This document shows positions 44,911 to 57,314 of a stretch of 64,000 nt of DNA, piece by piece. Each line of letters opens with the position of its first letter. The first letter of the stretch is position 1. Source of the DNA: Microvelia longipes (Eukaryota; Arthropoda; Insecta; Hemiptera; Veliidae); assembly GCA_018340805.1 (NCBI GenBank), contig JACMZG010000008.1:56850196-56914195 (forward strand). The letters are read 5' to 3'. Position numbers and translations under genes: made by a program. The notes beneath the pieces are model-generated. The model searched no databases, was not told the DNA's origin, and worked only from the letters and a program-made list of their open reading frames with translations.

Positions 44911-45055
44911 GCTTGATTGAGAAACAATCCAGTGATTGCACTCAGGCTATAATTAATTTTATAAAAAAAAAGGGATGCCAATGTTCCTTTGTAATTTTTT
45001 ATTCGAAAAAATATAATAATTATTTCTTGATTGTTGATCGTTGTTTCCCATTTTT

Positions 45056-45385
45056 AATTTTCCTCATTTATACCGTAGATTTATAGGAAAAGTATTGTGT
45101 TTGCAAAAAAATCCGAAACCGGGATGAAAACGGATTTATCCATTTGAGGTGTTTTAAGTCCTCCGGAGTGATTTTTACAAAGTTTTTCTGAATGAATGTG
45201 TGTGTGCGTGTGTATGTCTGTTATCATCGTAGCTCTCAGTGTATTTATGCTAGAGAGTTGAAACTTTGTACAAAAATCAGTCTACCGCTGCAGTTGTGCT
45301 ATTCGGATATTAATTTTTTTTATGAGGTTATTAACCTATAATAATAACTAATCAAAAATTTAAAAGAAAAATAACGAAATTTGGT
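45056..45385 (+). repeat. 5S-containing repeat, 5' half (copy 9)
   Basis: Plus-strand copy starting TTTTCCTCATTTATACCGTA, with AATCCGAAACCGGGATG, CTGTTATCATCGTAGC and GTTGTGCTATTCGG. It stops before the 5S part. It lies head to head with copy 8. Confidence 0.85.
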
Positions 45386-45606
45386 GAGTTTTCAAAGTTT
45401 GCCTCCCGTAACTCATTTTTTCGGCAAAACCGTTTTACTCCTGAATAAAACATAATACCCAATTTTCAAGAAAATCGGCGAGGGTGACCTGACACCCCCC
45501 TGCCTGATTTGAGTTGGAATGTAATGGACCTATAGTAAGAGTATTATTATTTTCCTATAAGTGCCCACTCTTATGTTACTATTGAAGAATCAGCTGCCAT
45601 CGACAA
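45386..45606. other. unannotated DNA
   Basis: A GC-richer patch (GAAAATCGGCGAGGGTGACC) without open frame or repeat match. Confidence 0.45.
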
Positions 45607-45668
45607 TTGCTGTTGGATATTAATACCCCCGGATCTGTTTCAGCATATCGCCATCATCAGCAGGCGGG
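45607..45668 (-). repeat. CTGATGA...GAAAC repeat
   Basis: On the minus strand CTGATGA (45654-45660), extra T, a 3-bp stem GGC/GCT around GATAT, then GAAAC (45637-45641). The GAAAC fits the hammerhead core better than GAAAG in the other copies, but the extra base is present here too. Confidence 0.45.
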
Positions 45669-46640
45669 GCAACACTCGAGCTCTCAACTAATAACAACTA
45701 AAGTTATATCAGTGGATAACTTCTAGTCTCAATGGATAAAATTTAAGCCCTCTGAGGATAAAATTTAATTGAAACTAATAAAAGGCCAGAAAAACTATTG
45801 AAAACCGTTTAGATATATACAAATTATAGTTTTAATACGGCAAATACATTCACAATTTTGTTAGATCACTTTTGTTAAGCACTATCAAGCGTAGTCAGTA
45901 GGTGGATCAGTACCTGCTAGAGTTCAAATTAATTTTAATAAAAATACGATTCCAGGGAGAAGTGTGATTTTGATTTTTTATTGATTTGAAAATTTTTTAT
46001 TGAATCGCATCGTTTGAGGAACGTTATCGGCAAGTAGCAGAATCTACTATGATCCCACTGCCAACTAAACCTGTTTTACAGTATAAACAAATAATAATGA
46101 GAAAATAGTGAAAACATAAACAGATAATGAAAGTAATAGATCTGATGAAAGGTATATTATGGAATATGCTTATTAATATAACAAAGAAAAATTCGTACCA
46201 AAATAGAGTAAATGCTTTTAATAGAAATATTACGGCGTTAAAGAGGAAATTCGCAAGGAATAAAGTTTTGATTGTGTGAGGTTATTCTAGAAACCCCTTT
46301 ACAGCCATTTTCTATAAGCTTCTTCAAATAGCTCTTATTTTCCCAACAGCTACGAGAGGAGAAAATGTGGAGGCCATTTAACAAATGTCCAGCTATACTG
46401 GGCCTAATGTTTCCCTAATTTTGAGGCCAAAATATGTTACAAGTTAGTTGTTTGTTAAAAGTTAAAGGACCGCAATTTAAGGGACATAAAATTTTAGGAC
46501 TAACTTTAACTTGCAATAGCTTTAGCTGATACAATAACGACAAAGCAAGTTGAAACAATTAAATACTAACTATAAACAATTAGTAAACAAAGTAAGTCAA
46601 GTTCTACTAAAAAAGGACGATTTTATCCACGGAGTATGCA
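45669..46640. other. unannotated AT-rich DNA
   Basis: No recognised gene or repeat. A 5S-like echo at about 45868-45903 (TTAGATCACTTTTGTTAAGC, ATCAAGCGTAGTCAGTAGGT, then GGATCAG) suggests a very old relic of the 5S segment. Confidence 0.4.
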
Positions 46641-47033
46641 ACTATTTTATTAGTGCTAATTTAAAACTGTTATGGGAACAATTTTATTATTGCTATTTTA
46701 TAACTGTTATAGGAACTATTTTATAGTGCTAGTTTATACTGTTATAGGAACTATTTTATTAGTACTAGTTTATTACTATTATAGGAACTATTTCATTAGT
46801 ACTAGTTTATAACTGTTATAGGAACTATTTTATTAGTGCCAGTTTAGAACTATTTTAGGAACTTATTTTATTAGTGCTAGTTTATAACTGTTATAGGAAC
46901 TATTTTATTAGTACTAGTTTATTACTATTATAGGAACTATTTCATTAGTACTAGTGCTAGTGCTAGTTTATACTGTTATAGAACAATTTTATTAGTGCTA
47001 GTTTGTAACTGTCATAGGATCTATTTTACAATA
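46641..47033. repeat. 37-bp tandem repeat, about 10 units
   Basis: The unit is close to ACTATTTTATTAGTACTAGT plus TTATTACTATTATAGGA. The pair of units with TTATTACTATTATAGG then ACTATTTCATTAGTAC occurs twice (from about 46751 and 46898), which points to block duplication. CTAGTG is expanded locally at about 46950-46970. Confidence 0.95.
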
Positions 47034-47285
47034 CTAATAAACAAATTGTAAAATAAAAATAAACCGAGATCATATTCTTAGCTAGAGCTTTTGCCTGGAG
47101 AATTGCTAACATGCATAAACGTTAGACAAATTTTAATCTATTGTCTCATGTAGGTCTCTTGTCTAGCGACCAAAATAAATTATGCAATCAGGGCTTCCAC
47201 TCACAGTGGTCCTGAGTGATGTGCTAGCATTGAATACGACAAATGCTAACATTTATTATGATAATTTATCTATAGTGTCAAACCG
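47034..47285. other. unannotated DNA
   Basis: No feature recognised. Confidence 0.5.
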
Positions 47286-47640
47286 GGCGAATTTTCTATA
47301 AAATGCGTGCTTTCTAGCTTATCCATTCCTTGCTTATGTTTCCTATGGTTATAACCAAAGGAACTTCTTATTTAATCTTTTCCAACTTCAAAAGAAAATT
47401 GACATGTTATCCCATAGATTATACAATGCAAAGCACGGCATTATTCACGCATTTAAAGCTTAGTTTATGCTACTTTTTATAGTGCGTTTTCTTTGAAAAA
47501 TTCAATAAGATTAAGTAATACAACTCAGGTTAAAAGAATATTCCGGAAACTTATTATGGATTAATGAACAAAAAAGCACGCATTTCAAAGGAAATTCCGT
47601 CTGGCTTGCGGACCATTGCTCCAAAATAATTAGAGGTTAT
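47286..47640. mobile_element. foldback element, decayed copy
   Basis: GGGCGAATTTTCTATAAAAT and GCGTGCTTTCTAGC at the left, and AAGCACGCATTTCAAAGGAA followed by GCTTGCGGACCATTGC at the right, are inverse ends equivalent to those at 38.6-39.3 kb. CCTTGCTTATG and GGTTATAACC recall the arm interior. Strongly diverged. Confidence 0.6.
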
Positions 47641-47689
47641 ACACTTATAATACAATGAAAAATATTGTTGATAAAAAATTATCGCCGTT

Positions 47690-48060
47690 ACTAATTGTAT
47701 TGCAATATTCAAACCTGGGAACACAGGCATTAAGCACTTGGTGTGGCCTAATAGGCTCCGGACCAGCTTTATACGATTCAGCGCCCCTCAAAAAAATACA
47801 AAACGTCAACCTAATTATTATTTGTTGTTGGCAAGCCATAATTTTGGTTTCCGATTATTTACCACGGTTTACTTTTTCGACTTTTGGGCCACATTAAATG
47901 GTTGTATCGACTTCGTACCGGTTTTATTCAATTCAGCGTCCAAAAAACATAAAAACAAGAACAATTATCCCAATAAAAACTTTTAAGCCTTGTTTTTAAT
48001 GTAAAACAATATTCCGTTCAAAAGATAGCGTGTTTACAAGAATCCACTAAAAATACATAC
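47690..48060 (-). mobile_element. composite repeat element B, inverted old copy
   Basis: Read on the minus strand: TTCTTGTAAACACGCTATC, TTTTGAACGGAATA, GCTGAATTGAATAAAACCGG, TACGAAGTCGATACAACCA and AAAAGTCGAAAAAGTAAACC, matching element B at 35.3 and 37.7 kb. The overlapping open frames here (both strands, 64-82 codons) are shadows of it. Confidence 0.75.
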
Positions 48061-48071
48061 AAACACACACT

Positions 48072-48081
48072 GATATATATA

Positions 48082-48144
<63 letters not shown>

Positions 48145-48202
48145 ATAATATTATTTATTTATTTATTTTTATATATATATATATTATATTATAATATATA
48201 TT

Positions 48203-48255
<53 letters not shown>
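48072..48255. repeat. TA/TTTA microsatellite
   Basis: TA alternation with an internal TTTA block (48153-48170). It occupies the same position relative to element B as the microsatellites at 35.3 and 37.8 kb. Confidence 0.95.
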
Positions 48256-48258
<3 letters not shown>

Positions 48259-49240
48259 AAAAAGTTTCTGTTGCGATTTTTTTCAACAAAAATTCACTAA
48301 AAATGGAATAAATAAATTAATTAAATTACAAAATTATGATCACGTTTCCATTAGTGGAATCGTATTTCTATTTAAAAATATAACAATTATTTTCCATTAA
48401 CAATTTGTAATAATTTTTCATGTATACATATACTGCTTATTACGTTCAAAAAGCATTATGAATTCCATTACAAAATATTATTTTGTTAACAATGTTTATA
48501 CCATTAGTAAAGCTTTTAAATTTTAAAACTAAAATAATACTACAATTCTAACTATGTATACATAGGAGTCCCATTTTAGCTTCGTAATTCAGGGGATCCA
48601 AAGACATTTATAGGACGTCAAATTTGACAAAGCATCTTTTCCCTTCTCTCTGCTAAAATATTCAAAAACTGATAATCACATAATGCTGGTAATCGGTGTT
48701 ATATACATTTAATAAGCAATTGGTTACGAGATGTCCATAAAATACTTACTTAACACGAACTATATACATAAAACAGGTGAAATTTGAGATACATCAACTA
48801 ACATACATATATAAACAGGGAGGTACGTTCCAAATACATGACCCTGATTACCTCAGCTCAGTACGGTGCTATATCGCGATGAAATTGGTATCTAACCCAA
48901 CTAAGTTGACTATAACCCATTTATAATTACAAGTAAGCATATTGGTACACCAGAATGCATCACTTCTGAAAGATTGTATGGGAAAAATAAAGGTCTGGGA
49001 AAAATTATATTGGTATCACATGGTTCGGGATATGACACAATTTTAGAAATAATCCATATGATAGTATGATTCAATTTACTTTTTAAAATTACCATAGATT
49101 TTGGTTATTAGAGTACTATACATGTCAGACGATTACCAAAAATATACTTATGTATTTAAACTCCCAGTGGTCGACTTAGTGGGGGTAGATACCAATTTTA
49201 TCACTATAGCTCTGTACGGAGCTCTGTACCTTTCTATAAC
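48256..49240. other. unannotated AT-rich DNA
   Basis: The 61-codon minus frame at 48910-49095 has no domain. No repeat recognised. Confidence 0.5.
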
Positions 49241-49350
<110 letters not shown>

Positions 49351-49373
49351 AAATTAAAGTTGCGATCAAATGC

Positions 49374-49468
49374 TTGCCTCGAGCTGGGATTCGAACTCAG
49401 AATAGAAATCAAACCCTGAACGGGGGTTTGAATCTGGTATGCTCTAACCATCTAAGCAATTCCGAGGA
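49374..49468 (-). repeat. tRNA-like sequence with long insert
   Basis: On the minus strand: CCTCGGAATTGCTTAGATGG and TTAGAGCATACC (A box and D arm), then CAAACCCCCG...CGGGTTTG-like pairing, and GAGTTCGAATCCCAGC (B box), closing with CTCGAGG. The ends CCTCGGA and CTCGAGG pair partly, as an acceptor stem would. It is about 20 bases longer than a standard tRNA, so it is a SINE head or a tRNA pseudogene. Confidence 0.6.
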
Positions 49469-51504
49469 TGAGGTTAGCACTGCACTAATACGGTGCAGTG
49501 TAATACTAATACTAATACAATATCAACCTGATCTTCCAACATTCTCAGCAGACATTCAACGCTATAAGAGAGAAATTTTTATCAGAAATCTGGTAAATAC
49601 GGCCTTCGCCATAAAGTAATACTTTAACTAATACCCCACAACTCGCATGACTGCAGTAATATAAGTTGAATTAAAAAAATGTGATTAAAATACAGTTTTT
49701 AATCAAATACAGATAATTATATGCGCGTGGTTACCTCGGTAATTGGTAAATAAGTACTTTCTCCGTGATAATTTATGGAACTATGGCCCTTTGCCTACAT
49801 TCTGTTTTATTAACTTATATTTTGCACATTTTTTACTATCAGTGCAATGAGTTTGTCAGGTTTTATACAAATTGTACTTAACTAATACATTTAAGTTATA
49901 AGAAGTAAGCTAGTATTGATGGGCATATTCTCTGCGGTCAATGGCTTTTTTGTCGAGTTGATGTTACAGCGTCACTTTATCCAAGCAAATGTCACCTAGA
50001 TATCACGTTTGAAATAGTTATAATAATCAACTTATTAAGCTTTTATTTCAATGAGCAGCAATACCGCTTTGACAGTTGAAAATTTAACATATTGTCCAAC
50101 AATTATCACTTGAATTTAGATTTATATTTCAGCTAAATATATATTCATTTGTAGTTATATAATAGTTCTTGGTTCATTTAATAGTTTTATACAAATTATT
50201 TAATGTACTGTGATTAATGATTCTCATACAGGAACCTAAATAAGATGCAGCAGGATTTGTAAAAAAATAAGCTAATTCCACCAAACCTTGTCGCTGAATA
50301 AACACTGGGTAAAAAATAGCAATATTAAATAGTAATCCGTGTGTGAGGTCAGACTCTAAAATTCTTAATATTCATTCTCATTAACGATTACAATATTTGT
50401 TTTAGTAAATATTTACTTATAATTATTTTTTAGAAAAAACTTGTGTATCCCTCATCAAATTAGACCAAGCGTAACAAAGAAAACATAAATGCTGATTCAT
50501 TATTAATTAATTCATTTTCTAGAAACATTAATAATATCAATGTCAAATGGAGTTATATTGACTAATTTAACTTTAAATACGATGGCCTCTAAACCTATCT
50601 TAAGTTCCAAGTTGAAAAAATGCAATTTGTGAATTTAAAGTACAACACGGCTAAATTCAGTCAACTTATTAAGTACTTTAGGTGGTCTTTTGTATTAGGG
50701 CCAGTTTTATTAGACTTCTCACCTCAAAGAAATAATATAAAAAACAACACCCCGTCTTTTTACTTCAGCCCCCCTCGCTTCACTAGAGAATTTTTTTAAA
50801 GGAAATTTGGACGTATGTTATTAGCACATGTGCAAGATAAGCCAAACCAATAGTTGCACCGAATTTACTTTTCTGATTTTACTCCTTCTGGTGCAAAGGT
50901 CTGCAAGCCAGGAAACTACCCTTTGAAGAGCTTGCTTCATTGCTTAATTTCTTGTGAAAAATCTAATAAAAAATGACATGCATGTAGTAACACTACTACC
51001 ACTCAGAATAACAGGTGTTAAGCATATTAGCGTAAGAAATTGATACACAATTAAATATGACTATTAAGTAAACACTAAATTGCTGAGCAGTCAACGCCAC
51101 TCAATGTCTTCCGCAAGTCTTTATATTAACGTCTATACAGTAAACAGAAACCCTCTCTAAAATTCAAACGAAATTATTAATATAACATCTACTTTTCTTA
51201 GAAGTGGAAAAGAAAAACAGTTTATCACCAACTACTTTTAATTATCTTTAATTATTTAAAATAAGTCCGAACCAGATGGCAGATAGTATAAGTTTATAAA
51301 ATTATAAACTAATAAAAAGTTTATAATTATATAAACCATTTATTTAGGCCATTAACTTTTAATTGTCTACTATGCATGCACAGTAGACACTGGGCACTTT
51401 CCACAAAATACATAGGTTAAAACGCAAACTTCCTTAAAACGGGTGTAATTTGTAATAGATTTACATTACAATGTAATATATTTTAATCAATCTTATTTAG
51501 TAAC
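49469..51504. other. unannotated AT-rich DNA
   Basis: Two kilobases without open frames of note, repeats or RNA signals that I can identify. Confidence 0.55.
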
Positions 51505-51551
51505 TTTATAGTTTGCCACTCCTTAATATGTTAGGAGTGGCAAACTATAAA
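51505..51551. repeat. perfect 19-bp hairpin
   Basis: TTTATAGTTTGCCACTCCT (51505-51523) and its exact complement (51533-51551) with a 9-base loop. An isolated perfect inverted repeat; possible MITE remnant or small-RNA-like fold. Confidence 0.85.
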
Positions 51552-54440
51552 ATTATCGATCCCATGTATAGGAAAATAACTATGGTTATCATTATAAATA
51601 TTGTATATTATAAGAAAAAACAAACTAAAAAAGCGTTGAAAGCCAAAAACTACTATTAAGAAAAAGAACATTGAATGTTTATTATAAAATGTAAGAGACG
51701 CTTAGATTTATCTTGGAAACTTTAATTTTAATTTTTTAAAACTTCAATTCAATTTTTAAAAATTCTTGAAAACAACAATTTTTATCTTAAAAAGTTAAGG
51801 TTTTAAACGAAAACAAGTAAGAAACCACAAATTGTTGAGTAAGTAAAAAATATGATAAAAATAATACACAACGACACAATTATCATAAACGATAAACAAC
51901 TAACAAAGTGCATAAGTCTTCGAACATTAATTAGTTAACGTGAAATTTATTTATCAACATGATAAGGTTTTTGAATGAGGTGAGAAAACGCAAAGTTATT
52001 TCTACTCTTAAAAATATAATTCCTAACATGTTTTCCATAATGTTTGGCTGAGAAAAATTTCAAGACTTGTGTAAAATAACGATGTTCTTATAAAAGGTAT
52101 AAAACAAACAATCTAGGCCCTTAAAATCCCAGTGAAAAGTGTTTCGTATTTATAAGTACACTTTCTTTTTACATCTCCTTTCCTATGCTTTTAATAATTT
52201 AACTAAGACACTGATAATAAAAGAGAAAAAGTAATCAATAATTTAATGAATCTGGAAAATGTACACTGTTTTGAAAAGAGAATTGAAAATGAGAAACGAT
52301 TAACAGAGCTTTAAAGTTGTTAACACTGTACGTTAAATTTATCTAAAAATATCTATTTTTGGAAATCATTACGTTGTTATAACATAAGAAGTTGTTATAA
52401 AAGTTTAGTTTAGGCAGATCACATTTTTATTTGAATTTTAAGTAAACATTCGAAACATCTTAGATAGATAGCTATATCAAGTAAATAATGTTCACAGTGT
52501 GAAATACATTCATTCTTTGATGAAGAAGGGTGTATAATGATATTATTAAGGAATGCTAGAAATCACTATGATGCTCTCACAAAGCTGAAATGGTACATTT
52601 GACGTGTCCATCTCTTATAGACCAACCCTGTGTTTGCATAATCCTCATGGGTTTAATAAATCCATTTAGCTATACTTATACAATTACAGTGCTTATAGTA
52701 ATTTGTTAACAGTAGCGTATTATTACGTTAATATGGTGTAGTAATAGCGCCTTTAGAAACATATACTTGTAGCCACTTGACATGCGATTTATACTAGAAT
52801 TAAAGAAGTTAATATTTTAATGTTGATGTCTTATTAGGAATAAGACAGTTAAAGCAGTGTATGTGTCACGCATATCTCCCATTAGAGAATTGATTCATGG
52901 GACGAAAACCAGACATAGGTATGGTCTAGTTGTGCTGACCGGAAGAAAACAATTTTAGACCTTTTTAACTTATTTTATGGGGTTACAAAAGAACTAATTA
53001 AATTATTCTAGAACGTTAATAGTAAACATGTACAACATGTACACAGGTAGGTGATGAAAAATAAATAATAACTGACTTTTTAAAATCTTTAAAAACTTTT
53101 TTTTTACTATCTTCATCATTAAATTATGTGAAACAAACAACTGTTTATTTACAGGTTCTTTCAACAACCAACTTATTATTTAACGTTTTAACGTCAATTA
53201 GCTTGACTGCAACAGATTAGCTTTGACAGATTTTTGGCGCGCTGTCAACTGATTTTAGCCGTGTGTCATACTATGTTATTATAACTAGTTATGTGTTATT
53301 TAACTAAGTGTTCACTCTATCTCTCTTAGATGTAAAAAATTATTTTACATTAGGTTATTTAAGGTTTTAGGTGAAAGAACAAGTCTTCGTTTTTTCCATT
53401 ATAAAATGGGGTTTAACTGTGTTTTCAGGCTCTAAACTTACTTTTTCACAGGCTATCTCTGGAAACTTATTTAAACATAATTATATTTAAATAAGTATAA
53501 CTTGGCAAAGGATGAAGAGGTATGTGTCCTTTCTTTAGTCTCTCTGGAGCCTCATAAATAAATTTAATGGCTTACTTTAAAGTTATTAAACCCAAACTAA
53601 GTCAATGTTTCTAAAATTATTTGAAACCAATAAACAAACAAAAAAATTTTTTAAAGACGATTTGTTTACCGCTTACTTACGCAAAACGAAACGAAATTAT
53701 AAAATACGCCACAAAAAGAAAATACGTAAACTATTAGGTAATAAGAGTTAAATCATAGTTAATAAAGAATAAAGATTCTACATTCTACACCTATAAACTA
53801 TTCTGTATCACATCACACACGAACAAATCTAAAAATACCTTACCGTGTAGATGCAGAAACAAGTGAAATGTTAAAATAATCCAGACCGTTATTAGATTAT
53901 ACAACGGATAGTGGCAAGTAGAAAATCGTTTAACAAGATTATTAAGGAGAAAGAGGAGGATTTGGTTTGAGCACACCCTAGCATTATATTAACCTTTGCA
54001 CCGAAAACCTTTCTCACACAGATATAACCTTTCTCTTAGAATCTAATCGGATTATGAGACGTAGAACCAAGTCAACACCAGCCTCTCACATCCTTCTTCT
54101 TTAAAACGTTAAATAGATACTTTTGGGTGTATACGACATTTAGAAAAAAACTCTTCCATTTGGAAATCTTCCTTAAAACTAAGTTTTCTTAATAAATTGT
54201 AAAGAGTATTAAGTGGGTTTCATTTTAACTAAGAATCGATTCATTTAGATTCATTAGTTACAATATAATCCCACTATAGACTATCACTAATAGACGCAGT
54301 AGTAGTCGCTATCAGTAATAGTCTTGCACTATAGACTATTACTAATACTTTATAGAGTATTAGTTATTTATATAATAAATTTATATTGATAAATACGTTA
54401 TTTATAAATATTAGAAAATTTATACTAGGAAATGAAGAAA
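51552..54440. other. unannotated AT-rich DNA
   Basis: An E2F-like TTTTTGGCGCGC lies at 53231-53242. A cluster of ACTATAGACTATNACTAAT phrases occurs at 54275-54350. The 61-codon minus frame at 53791-53976 has no domain. No exon can be supported. Confidence 0.5.
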
Positions 54441-54525
54441 AGTGTCTTTCCACAAAAATAATAGTTTATTGGCAAAGCGCTTTCAACCTAACACGAGGCC
54501 ATTATTACTGCCTGTAGTGCCTGTA
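54441..54525 (-). repeat. CTGATGA-core repeat, decayed copy
   Basis: On the minus strand GTAATAATGGCCT, a loop, AGGTTGAAAGC and the tail TTTTTGTGGAAAGACAC match the copy at 33.0 kb, with CTGATGA mutated to GTAATAA. The stem (GGCCT/AGGTT) still pairs with two G-T pairs. Confidence 0.5.
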
Positions 54526-54845
54526 CAAATAAGCCATTAAAAATTAGAACAAATTGCATTAGAAATGCAAAATTAAAAAAAAAAACAAGGAAACACAAAC
54601 AAGCATAAATACTAAAACAAAAACGCGGAAATAAATATTTATACAATTTTTAGAATATTTATAGTTACTTTAGAAAAATAAAATGCTAATAGAGCTGGAT
54701 GTTAAACTTTTAAAGCATTAATTGCTTTAATTAATTGAGTGAAATAAACTTTTCTGTCCCTCTAAGTCATGTCCGTTTTGGTTGGAGACAGTCATTCGCG
54801 GTCTATAGGTAAGCTATTGGGTTAGCAGTACTCAAGAGCATCATA
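54526..54845. other. unannotated AT-rich DNA
   Basis: No recognised feature. Confidence 0.5.
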
Positions 54846-55125
54846 AATTGAGAGGCAATCATTAGCTTATGATTTCGTATGATTAATAGTGTTCATGGAG
54901 ACAAATCATAAAAGATTTTAGCAGTTGTAATAATAGCAGAGTTTTACCTCCATAAATCCTGGACCAAACAACTAAAAAATATAGATGAATGAAAAGATAG
55001 GACTCAGGAACTTCACCCTCGTATATAACCTTGCCAACATTACCTCTAAAATTGAATACCTTTATTTTCATGCACTCTGTTGGCATGCCGCCAAGAAGAA
55101 GAAACTAATGATTGCTTCTCAATTT
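54846..55125. mobile_element. possible MITE with 20-bp TIRs
   Basis: AATTGAGAGGCAATCATTAG at 54847-54866 recurs inverted at about 55105-55124 with one mismatch, giving a 280-bp unit. It contains a 67-codon minus-strand open frame (54883-55086, MPTECMKIKVFNFRGNVGKV...) of unknown nature. Target duplications are not clear. Confidence 0.5.
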
Positions 55126-56025
55126 AAATAAGGTCCTTTAGATTTGGCGGGGTATTTTGGTAAGATTTCATGACTTTTTGAACAGCTTCTAATGGTTGTA
55201 CAGCTTTTCAATATAAGGCAAAGATATAAACAAGTGACATCTAGAGGATAATTTAATGGTTGTCAACGTATTGTATATACCACTCGCAAGCTTAGCGCGT
55301 ACAACATAGGAATTTTAAATTTAAGATTTATCGATCAGAAATTATAAAGGACATCAGAAAATTTAAAAGGTACACACACATCAAAATCTATTCAGTAGTA
55401 TGCAGTGGGTCAATATGCACTGACAGCTTTTGTGAGTTTTGACTTTTTAAATGACTAAGCGGGGTATTTTAACTTTCCTTTTTGACTTGGCGGGTTTGTT
55501 TTGCTGTTGCGTTCCGCAAGAGCAGAACAAATAAATAAAAATATTTGTATTTATTTTTCAACGTAATTTTGTAGTTTCCTCGTTTTTTTTATGTCGTTAT
55601 ACGATAACTTTTTTGGAAAATTTATGTTTTGGTTAACATTGTACAGAACAAGAGAAAGAAATGTACTCACGTACAGCAGCCTGTCGGCAGCAATTTCATG
55701 TTCAACGTCTGTCTAATAGCAAGTTTAATTTTCTCCCAAAACCAGTACAGAGTATGTAAACAGTTTTTAAGGCAGGTTCTTTAATAGCACTTAACACTCC
55801 CAAAAGAAAACAATCAGCTTTCCAGTGCAATTAATCATAATAACTTTATCTTTGTCAACTAAAATCGAAATACAATCATCTAAATCGAATAGCCATCAAC
55901 TAAACTAACACAATCATCAATAACAATGATCTGATGAGAATGCAATGGTTCCTACTAAAAAAAGAATGCTGGGAAGTTAAACTTTACGAGTATTGCAAAA
56001 TAAATTTATTATAGGAGGACCAAAA
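55126..56025. other. unannotated DNA
   Basis: The phrase GGCGGGGTATTTTGG at about 55147 is echoed by AGCGGGGTATTTTAAC at about 55459. No gene recognised. Confidence 0.45.
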
Positions 56026-56515
56026 TAGGTAAGGGGTACCGCCAGACTTCTCACAACTTCGGACTCGCTTCACTCATCCACTGAATGTCACGTTTATCCA
56101 AAGCTTAAAGTAGTATTACTTCTATCTCGCTAAGCTCGCCCTCGAAATAGAATATTGGTTCTAAGTCTAGTCTAGAGTATTATAATTTAAACATTTGTGT
56201 CACATTTCAACTTGATTATTTATATTTTAAGTAATTTTTTAAAACATTTCATGAGACGAAAATAGGTTAATGAGATATTAAAAAGTATATATCATACAGG
56301 CACCACAACTACCTTTTAATTGATTTTTGTTCTAAATTACACCTCTCTAGGGTTAACACAGCGGGAATGTATGAAAACACATCAACTTAGTATCATGAAA
56401 CCCACTCAGAACGTCATAAAAGTGCCTAAAAAGGATTATTATGATAAAATCTCGGGTTCGGATTATTAGGGTCAACGCAACACTTTCCCTACATACCTAT
56501 GGAAGTAGGAACCTT
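56026..56515 (-). repeat. 5S-repeat family, divergent copy without 5S segment
   Basis: The low end GGTAAGGGGTACCGCC and GGACTCGCTTCACTCATCC (degenerate hairpin, about 56080-56098), followed by CTCGCTAAGCTCGCC, resemble the 3' region of the family. The high end has CACTCAGAACGTCATAAAAG and the inverse terminus. The 5S part is replaced by unrelated sequence. Confidence 0.55.
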
Positions 56516-57314
56516 AAACTGATTTATGTGAAGATCATAAAGATCGCATATACAAAATAATCAATATTTACAATAAGTAGATATTTAAATAATCCTCATA
56601 AAATGTTTTCTAAATTTAAAGTCTAACCAAAGTATATAAAAATAGATTTACAGTGATTTTTTTAATTTATCATATTTAACGAAGGCAAAATTGTTATACA
56701 AAAAGGGAAAGGTCTTATTGATATAGCAATTAGCTTGTCGAGTCGGAGCCCCGGACTAGTGCCAGTATAGGGGGTACGATTTGAATTTCAAATCTACCGA
56801 CCGTTAATTTCAAACCTGACCAAAATAAATTCGTTTTAAATAAAATTAACATTGACATGACGGCATTCTGTTGTTATAACATGGCAGATAAATATAAAGT
56901 TAGTTCGATAATAAACTTTAACTCGTTTGGATTAATAATGTTCTTGTTTTGTAAATTACAAATGACGCAGACTGAGAGCATTGTAATTTTATCTAAAGTA
57001 TCATGTTATAACTATACCTTGTAATTCTTAGTTTTATACTTTATTTTAAATAGAAAAAAATATCAATTATAAATATTGTTGCGTTATATGTATTAGTATA
57101 CGTATATTATTTGCATACGTATAATATTTTATATCGTCATTAAGTATGGTATAAAATAATATTATCATTATGTTTATTTAAGGCCATTTTATAATACCTT
57201 TGCGATGTTAATAAATAAGTGCAATATTATACCTTTCCAATACCTTTTGCGTAATAAATACCTAAAACTCGTAAAACAATGTTAATACTTAATACCAAAA
57301 ACAAATTAATTTTC
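56516..57314. other. unannotated AT-rich DNA
   Basis: A GC-richer patch at 56735-56810 (GAGTCGGAGCCCCGGACTAG) could be a tRNA/SINE relic, but A and B boxes are not convincing. Confidence 0.4.

Noticed and set aside
47645..47986. Three overlapping frames of 64-82 codons
   Set aside because: They overlap on both strands within the old inverted copy of element B.
53231..53242. E2F-like site TTTTTGGCGCGC as a promoter mark
   Set aside because: A single short motif, with no adjacent exon or other promoter signal.
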